Part shown: in pieces, positions 57,275 through 64,000 of the stretch | Layout: each line of letters opens with the position of its first letter | Numbering within the stretch: the stretch's first letter is position 1 | Assembly (NCBI GenBank): GCA_022432975.1 | Contig: CM039505.1 | Coordinates: forward strand, 23,097,916-23,161,915 | Source of the DNA: Begonia masoniana | Taxonomy: Eukaryota; Streptophyta; Magnoliopsida; Cucurbitales; Begoniaceae | DNA length: 64,000 bases | Direction: 5' to 3' | Program-made: the position numbers and the translations under genes | The notes under the pieces: generated by a model | What the model saw: only the letters and a program-made list of their open reading frames with translations | Databases searched by the model: none | Told to the model about the DNA's origin: nothing

Positions 57275-60200
57275 TGCGAAGCTTCATATGAATAATGAAA
57301 CTGCCCAATATACAGCATCTGAGTCTCCAAATCAAATTTGTGTGATAAGGGGAAGAAACTGTATATTATTGGATAGTGTGTACTTGGAATAACTCCTAAA
57401 TGTAGAAGCTAGGCTCAAGAATCATTGATGGTATTTTATTGGAAATACTAAGAGATCTAATGAATTTAGATTCTTGTCCATCTAACAACAGTAGAACTAG
57501 TGAATCAAGAAATAAAAATTTCTAGTAAATGACTTGATTAGTGTGAGTAATTGAATTTAAAAAGGTTGTTACTAAAAAAGATCATATTAATGTTTAACCT
57601 TCTAATTCAAGTGATGAATTGATTATTATGTTAACACTCTTCAAGGCTAAATATTTTCTCAACAATTTCAAATCTATCGACAAAGTTCAACAAGTTGATA
57701 CATATCAAATTATTGAGAAAATATTTGAAATTATTGGTCAACTAGTTAAATAACATATTTCTCAAGAAACTGTCGAAACAATATAAAGGATGATGTAGGG
57801 CGGGACTATGGCACAAGCCTATAAGCTTGTTATCCTTTAATATTCACGATTTTTTTAATGTTTTACCTCATTTATCATTTTTTGTACTTGATTTTATTTG
57901 TTCTAACTTTTTAGATAAATTTTATATTTTTAAAAATTTATTTCATTTTTCTATGGATTTATAAGGAATTTCAAATCATAAACTAAATTCTATCTAAAAG
58001 GTTGATTTAAATATTCGAGTGAGATTTATTTTTATAATCAATAAAATTATCTTTACTTTTAGAGTTATTTCTTTGTTATTTCATTTCTTTTCTATTTCTA
58101 TTTCAACCAAATCTTCCCCTGCCCCAAAAGAGATCTATTATAATAAGAAAATAAATAATTTCTAGTGATTATATTGTGTATTTACAAGAATCAAACTATG
58201 ATATATGAGTTCAAAATTATCTTGTAATATTTTCACAAACTATGAGTTATATAAGAAATAAAACTTTTGGTATGATGTCATGCAATATGTGATGAATTCT
58301 AGGATGCATGATATAACCTGAAATCTCATCAAGTTTTTTAATTGTGTAAAAGTTATAAGATGTTAATGAGTCTTTTAAACAAAGAAAGACCAGTAAGAAC
58401 ATTGAAATATATAATGAAAGAATTGTTAAAGAATTCACAAAAAGGGCAGTCAACCAAATGAAGATTTTTGTCTTGTACTTGAGAAAGATTCTATTATGGC
58501 ATGGTTGTACATTTTGAGTTAAAATTGCAACAAATAAATGTAAAAAATAACATTTCTCAACAAAGATATAGAGAGAAAAGGGGTGGACTTAACTCTCAAA
58601 TCTTGTGTTATCACAAATGTCATCTAAAAGTTAATCTCTCGGCCTCCATCTCTCTCAGTCGTCCCTTCTATCAGGTTATCAAATAATTGACTTAGGTCTA
58701 AGGGTTGAGAACAATATGAATACATATTATTGTTTACCTGTACAAACCAAAGCTCGTCAGTTTAAATTGTTAGTTTAAATTCTTGTGTTACTGTCACGGT
58801 AAACAAGGTAACTAAGCTCCATTTTATGGCAACAAATTATTAAAAAAAAAAAACAATAATTTTGTAAATTACTTTTAATTCAAGAAACATGACACGTAAA
58901 TGTGATGTCAAAAGTAAGAAATGTGCTAAAATATTTAGATAAAATCTAGATACATCCAAATATTATTTATTAGATAAAGCCTAAAGCCTATTAATCCCAA
59001 TTCAAATTGTTTGCTTTTCTAGACTAGCCCAATGGTAGGGCAAAAAAGGTAGATGATAGGCATAATCAACGAGACATAGTATTGATGATTGGCTAAAATC
59101 CAAACCCAGCCTGACTCACCTCCACATAGACGTGTCTTATATTTTATGGTTTTGCTTTAATCAATCAATCCTCCTTTCTATTTTGGCCTTTCCTCGAATA
59201 TCCTCCCGTCCTCATGAACAAAAGGACTGGATTCTTAGAAAATACTAAATGTATAATTTCTTTTCAATAATAATAATTATAATGTATGGGAGTTTTGGAT
59301 AAGAGGATGTAAGAATTATTGAAAATAATTGAGAGAGATGGTTGAAAGAAATTGATTGGTAACATTACAATACTAATATACAAGAGACAATGAGATGGAA
59401 ATGCATTTAAAAGGTGCGTGGTCCTCACAACGAAGAAGAGTAGAATTTTTTTTTAATATTTTTTAATGAAAATTATTTATTTTTAATTGTCACAAGTCCT
59501 CTTTAGCTAAAAAGCACTAAATAAGAAAATTATTCATTTTAATTGGCCATCATTATTTAAATTTTCTTGACTATGATTCAAATAAGAATTGAGTCATGGA
59601 GTGTAAAATATATAGGATGATATTGGCTATCTTTATGTCCAAGTGAGTAGAGACATGGATGTCATTTCTCTATTTCGTGATGAGCAAAATGAGTCTTCCG
59701 TAAAAGTGATTCTATAAAAAGAACTAGACATCAATATGAAGGGAAGACTTATAGTAACATAAGATCAAACACTTTTTTACAAATCACTTTGAATATAATA
59801 GGAAATATTATGATTTTCAAAATTTATATCAGCTAGCATCTCACATACTAGTGGATCTCAATTGATTTCTCTTATTTGCAAACGACTTTTCTCTCTTGAA
59901 ACATAGCTGATAAAAAGAAGAATTTCTATAAACTTCCACAAAAAAATTTATAAGTAACTCAACTACAATTAAATTAACTCAACTATAGTCTAATCAATTA
60001 CTAATAATATTGATCTAAAGTAAAGCTCTCTCGTTGTAATAAATAATACTAATTCATTCAATCTATATCCTTTCTTATAATAACTTGCTTTTATGGTCAA
60101 TTAAAACTTTTTACATCCCATCATTTTTTGTGATTAATGAAGTATTTATTTTATTGACAACCTAATAATAAATATTTTGTCAACTAATCACAGAAGCATC

Positions 60201-60383
60201 TCTAGAATGTGAATATTATAATGAGCTATCAATTACAAACTCTAGCAAAACTAAACTATTAATTTTACAAAGCTTATTAATGAAATACCAATGGACAAAA
60301 AAATGTCACAAAGTTTCTCCATCACACTTGTTAATGAAGATATGTTGGCAGATGTTTTTGAAAAATATATTTTTGGATATTTA
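57275..60383 (+). pseudogene. AT-rich remains of a Ty1/copia element
   Basis: After H the old element goes on with AKLHMNNETAQYTASESPNQ and a frame to 57392, then stop-filled sequence. 57655-57790 (NFKSIDKVQQVDTYQI) is weakly gag-like. At 60344-60386 MLADVFEKYIFGYLC resembles the LADIFTK sequence near the end of copia pol. Between these I see no clear motif, gene or repeat (58000-60200). Confidence 0.35.
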
Positions 60384-61827
60384 TGTTAGGTAAATAAGTC
60401 AACCGATTTCAAAAGATCTGTGAAGTCGACCGATTGCAGTTGTTCTGAAATGTCATCGACCGATTGCGATTTCAGAAGATCTGCGAAGTCGACCGATTGC
60501 AATTGTTCTGCAATGTCATCGACCGATTGCGATTGCAGAAGATCTGCGAAGTCGACCTCTTGCAGTTGTTCTGCAATATCGACCGATTTGCAATTGTTCT
60601 AAAACTCGACCGATTGTAGGAATGAAAGATCGGTCGACTATTATGCTATAATGTCTTCCCTGATGTATGACGATTCTTTTTTCCTCAATAATCCAATCAT
60701 GAAGCATGATTAAGGCTATTAATTCATATTATCTATTATGTCTCTCAGAAAGAATATTTTGCGAAATATATATAATCATAACAATCTAGATTATATTTCT
60801 GGAGTGTTCGGATTGAGTTTGCTTGTTTGAATGATTTCCTTCTAAAAGTATTACATGCACGCAAAACAAGGAAAGTTCGACAAAACAGGAAAGTTCGGTT
60901 TCCTTTATTTGCTAACTTAGGTTATTAAATATGATATTCAGAATAATTTTTGCATACGTATATGGTACATAATATTGGGACGATACTTTCTGTTGGCAGT
61001 GTGCAAAATGAATTTTATATGTGAGTTTTATTGTCGTGAGATTTGCTCTCTGAATTACTTCTCTAAATTTGCCGATCTGAGAGAAGAGGTTATATGCACT
61101 TTGTTTAGTGAGCAGTCTTTACCATCATCAGAGTGTATTTGTGTTTTGTATATGTGACGACAACGGAGTTTTGATTTTCGCGTGAGAAGGTTTATTCGTT
61201 CTTTAAGCCGTCATTTTTCTTTCACTCCTAACGTTTCTGCGTTTGGGTCTGTGATTATTTTACACACTCTTCTTATGTTGTGGATTGCATCGTTTTATTG
61301 AGTGTGTTGAATATTGCGTCCAAAGAAAACTGTCTGGTGTTCCAGAAGGTGTCATAGGAGGCAATCTTTTTGTTCTTTCATTAAAACTTAGTCTCGGGAG
61401 GAGACTTCCTGGAACTCGGGAGGAGTTTGATCGTGGGCAAGGGGACCTTGCCATACACGGATTCTGAGAGCAATCATAAATGACAAGGGGAGCTTGTTGC
61501 ATTCAGATTCTGGGAGGGATCGATCTAAAGTCAAGGGGAGCTCGCAAAAACAGTTTCTTTGAGGAAGTTTGTGAGAGGCGGCGACAAAAACAAGAGGGAG
61601 TATTTATTTGTATAAGCCCGGTTTTCTTGTAACTTTGTGAACTCTTTGAAATGTTTTTATGTCTAGGCGTGACCCCGCAGACGTAGGCAATTGTCGAACT
61701 GCGTTACCAATCTTCTGTGTCATTATTTTCTACACTTTATCATTGTCCATTATCACGAAAATAAATTGGTGTCTCACCTAGTGTTCCACCTGCACTAGGG
61801 CATCAAGTAACTAACCTTGATCTTTCA
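60384..61827 (+). repeat. Probable 5' LTR of SIRE-type copia element M
   Basis: TGTTAGGTAAATAAG to TTGATCTTTCA, followed by a primer site, gives 1444 bp. The right end is firm; the left end is a choice based on a TG start just before the minisatellite. It contains a 63-bp repeat and, near 61300-61560, three gagcttgttgc / ggggagct-type imperfect repeats. Confidence 0.55.
60410..60630. repeat. 63-bp minisatellite (cgaccgattgc) in the copia LTR
   Basis: agatctgcgaagtcg recurs at about 60414, 60477 and 60540, with cgaccgattgcagttgttct halves between. It gives a meaningless 21-residue repeat (KSTDCxCS..) in one frame. Confidence 0.9.
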
Positions 61828-61841
61828 ATTGGTATCAGAGA
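61828..61841 (+). promoter_or_regulatory. Primer-binding site of copia element M
   Basis: ATTGGTATCAGAGA is complementary to the 3' end of initiator tRNA-Met and lies directly after the LTR. Confidence 0.85.
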
Positions 61842-61891
61842 GGTTCGCTTCTGTTTCTTAAGCGAGATCCACAGAATTTGATCTTAGTACA

Positions 61892-63507
61892 ATGGACTCT
61901 ATGAAGGAAGGAGGTTCAACTATGCGTCCGCCACTATTGGATGGAAGTAACTATGTTTACTGGAAGGCCAGGATAAGAGTATTCATCAAGGCTATCGATG
62001 AGAAGGCTTGGAGATCTATTTTAACATGATAGAATCCTCCCATGACTACTGACGAAGGAGGTGTCATATCTCTTAAATCTGAAGAAAATTGGTCAGTCAC
62101 TGAAGATGAACTAGCAAACAGTAATTCTAAGGCACTTAACGCTATTTGTAATGGTGTTGATCCTACTCAATTCAGGCTTATTTCAACATGTGAGTCAACT
62201 AAAAGAGCATGGGAAATTCTCCAAACCAATAATGAAGGAACATCGGTTGTGAAACTGTCAAAGATGCAAATGCTCACTACAATGTTTGAAAATTTAAAAA
62301 TGCATGAAGATGAAAGTATTGTGGAATTCAACGCCAAAGTATGTGATATAGCCAATGAGGCGTTTGCGCTTGGTGAAACTTTCTCTGAAGAACGGTTGGT
62401 ACGAAAGACATTACGGTCTCTTCCACAACGCTTTGCCTATAAAGTTACTGCAATTGAAGAAGCTAAAGATGTTTCCAAAATGAAATTGGAAGAACTAATG
62501 GAATCACTTAGAACGTTTGAAATGAATCTCGGGATTGATGTCAAAACAAAGAAGTTCAAAGGTGTAGCACTAAAGACTGACTCACAAGACCTGAATGTTC
62601 ATGATGAAGATGACCTTGAAGAGTCTCTTGCATTATTATCTAAGAATTTCAGTCGTGTTATGAAAAAATTTGGGAGAAATAATCATGGTGTCAGACCCAA
62701 TGTCAGTCATACAAAACCGAGTCCCTCAAACAATAAGAAAGTCAGAGAAGACAATTATGCTCCAGAACAATTTGTTAAGCACAAAGGAATTCAATGTAGA
62801 GAATGTGATGGTTTTGGGCACATACAAGCTGAATGTGCTAACACTTTGAAGAAAAAGAAAAGTTCTTTTAATACTACTTGGAGTGATGATGAATCCAAAA
62901 AGGAAGATGAGTTTCCCAACAATCATGTAGCACTTGTTGGTAAAGCTGAATCTACAGAAAATGATGCTATCACACACGAAGTCAGAGACGACATATCAGA
63001 TTGTAGTGATGAAATTATGGATGAAGCAACCAAAGAAGATCTTGTTACAGAATATAGGCATCTACATGAGAAATGGACTGAACTTGTCAAGGTGAATCAG
63101 CGACTTCGTATTCAGAATGGAAATTTGAAGATTGAAAAGATTAACCTACAAAAATCAGTTTCCGAACTAGAAGTCGAGTTGAGAATAAGTCAAGAAAAAG
63201 AGAAAAATATTCTAAATGAGCTGAATCACTTGAAGAAAAAAGTCAAAATGTTAAATACAGGATCAACCAAGCTGAATGATATCCTAAGTGTTGGGAAACC
63301 CAGTTGTGATCGATCTGGTATAGGATATAGAGGAGAAAGCTCTTTAGCTCAAATAATACCCTTGCTACCTGGAGGTAAAGGAAAACTATTGATGTCACCG
63401 CAAGTTTCCTATGAGCAAATGCCAAGAATGGTACCTCAAAAGCTGCAGATCAATAAAGCAGATTACAAAGGAAAACAAAATGCAATGGAAGATTCCAGAA
63501 TTCAGCA
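61892..63507 (+). pseudogene. SIRE/Maximus-type copia gag, first part
   Basis: Starts MDSMKEGGSTMRPPLLDGSN, then YVYWKARIRVFIKAID (copia gag N-terminus). TGA and TAG in a row at 62026-62031 (WRSILT**NPP) stand where relatives have aromatic or Trp-rich sequence. The frame then stays open: NAICNGVDPTQFRLISTC, LSKMQMLTTMFENLKMHEDE, LVRKTLRSLPQRF, VTAIEEAKDVS (UBN2-type gag), a CCHC knuckle CRECDGFGHIQAEC, an acidic region, and a coiled coil (about 63040-63250, YRHLHEKWTEL to LNELNHLKKKVKML). Element G cuts it at 63503. Confidence 0.88.
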
Positions 63508-63848
63508 TGTAACGGCCTGGACCCCGTTCCCGCAGGCCCAAGTCGTGTAGTTCCCACCGATGGGCTGCTTGCACGTGGGTCCCCAAAGGGCTGTACACGT
63601 GTACTCACGATCTTCCCTCCCCCTGAAGAGGGTTTTTGCCTTCCCCCCCACAGTTGTACTCCTCACTTGTACCCCAGGTACTAGTCCCTGAGGTCCTAGG
63701 TTCGAGTGGGGGGAAGGCAAAAACCTTCTTTATGGGGAGGGAAGATCGTGAGTACACGTGTACCGCCCTTCGGGGACCCACGTGGCAGCAGCTCATTGGT
63801 GGGAATTGTATGACTTGGGCCTGCGAGAATGGGGTCCAGGCCGTTACA
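63508..63848. mobile_element. Element G: palindromic element (341 bp) with TG/CA ends
   Basis: Starts TGTAACGGCCTGGACCCC, ends GGGGTCCAGGCCGTTACA, flanked by cagca (63503-63507 and 63849-63853). The arms (about 63508-63650 and 63708-63848) are inverted copies, including cgatcttccctccccct / aggggagggaagatcg-type sequence and acacgtgtac. The loop holds gaggtcctaggttcgagtgg, a tRNA B-box-like stretch, then ggggaaggcaaaaacc, almost the same as in element F. It encodes nothing. Confidence 0.85.
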
Positions 63849-63853
63849 CAGCA

Positions 63854-64000
63854 ACAGTTAGATTCTAACCCCATGACCTTCAGAAATGGCAACAAATCTA
63901 ATGTAATTTGTCATTACTGTAATCGAAGAGGCCATATTCGACCTAGATGCTTTACATATCTTGTTGATTTAAGACAAGGTACTACTAGAAATCTTGTTGT
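63854..64000 (+). pseudogene. SIRE-type copia gag, second part (continues past window)
   Basis: The gag frame resumes after G in the same frame, reading SNPMTFRNGNKSNVI and a second CCHC knuckle CHYCNRRGHIRPRC. Protease and the rest of pol would lie beyond the window. It is listed as a pseudogene because of the stops and insertion upstream. Confidence 0.85.

Overview
The window is plant nuclear DNA, almost certainly from a flowering plant, and it consists of transposable elements nested in one another. I see no intact host gene, rRNA, tRNA or CRISPR. The plant assignment rests on Ty3/gypsy chromoviruses of the Tekay/Del type with tRNA-iMet primer sites (TGGTATCAGAGC), a SIRE/Maximus-type Ty1/copia gag, and hAT relics with a BED finger and a hATC domain. 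I do not name the species.

Layout. (1) 1-12617: minus-strand Tekay element A. Its two LTRs differ greatly in length because different minisatellites expanded in each, its reverse transcriptase (RT) region is triplicated, and the window opens with 1832 A residues. (2) 12618-16452: old Ty3 fragments and one Athila/Tat-like LTR. (3) 16453-47118: a decayed hAT transposase gene, split by about 25 kb of later insertions. Inside it lies element B (18600-42777, duplication gctca), a gag-only Ty3 element. B's gag is split by element C (22696-35180, duplication tagtt), a nearly complete Tekay element. C's gag is split by solo LTR D (26224-28897, duplication gaaca). A solo LTR of the C family, E (37275-39846, duplication tgtaa), also sits in B. 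Further right the hAT gene is split by a palindromic element F (43506-45228, duplication ggaac), itself split by a 1.2-kb non-autonomous hAT (duplication gataccgc). (4) 47288-52589: solo LTR J (duplication atttt) with solo LTR K nested in it (duplication caacc). (5) 52595-60383: AT-rich DNA with a badly decayed Ty1/copia relic and solo LTR H (duplication ctagt). (6) 60384-64000: 5' end of a SIRE-type copia element whose gag is split by a second palindromic element, G (63508-63848, duplication cagca).

Themes. The Tekay-type LTRs (A, B, C/E, D, J/K, H) differ in most of their sequence but share a module that looks like an intron: a donor AG/GTAAGT, a GGCCYTACAYC box just after it, and a TTACTRAGC...TAGGCT...TGTAG/GT block 0.5-0.75 kb downstream. 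Where a gag is present, a second mini-intron of about 60 bp lies between primer site and gag. Several of these LTR families also carry arrays of TGACGTCA next to CCGGC and TCGGCAGATG; I counted about 36 perfect TGACGTCA sites by eye. The palindromic elements F and G share a core with a tRNA B-box-like sequence, TG/CA ends and 5-bp duplications. They and the LTR intron module are the best candidates for something not yet described.

Limits: all boundaries, counts and identities were read by eye. Positions 1-12600 contain many single-base differences between copies that look like uncorrected long-read errors, so that part should be treated with caution.
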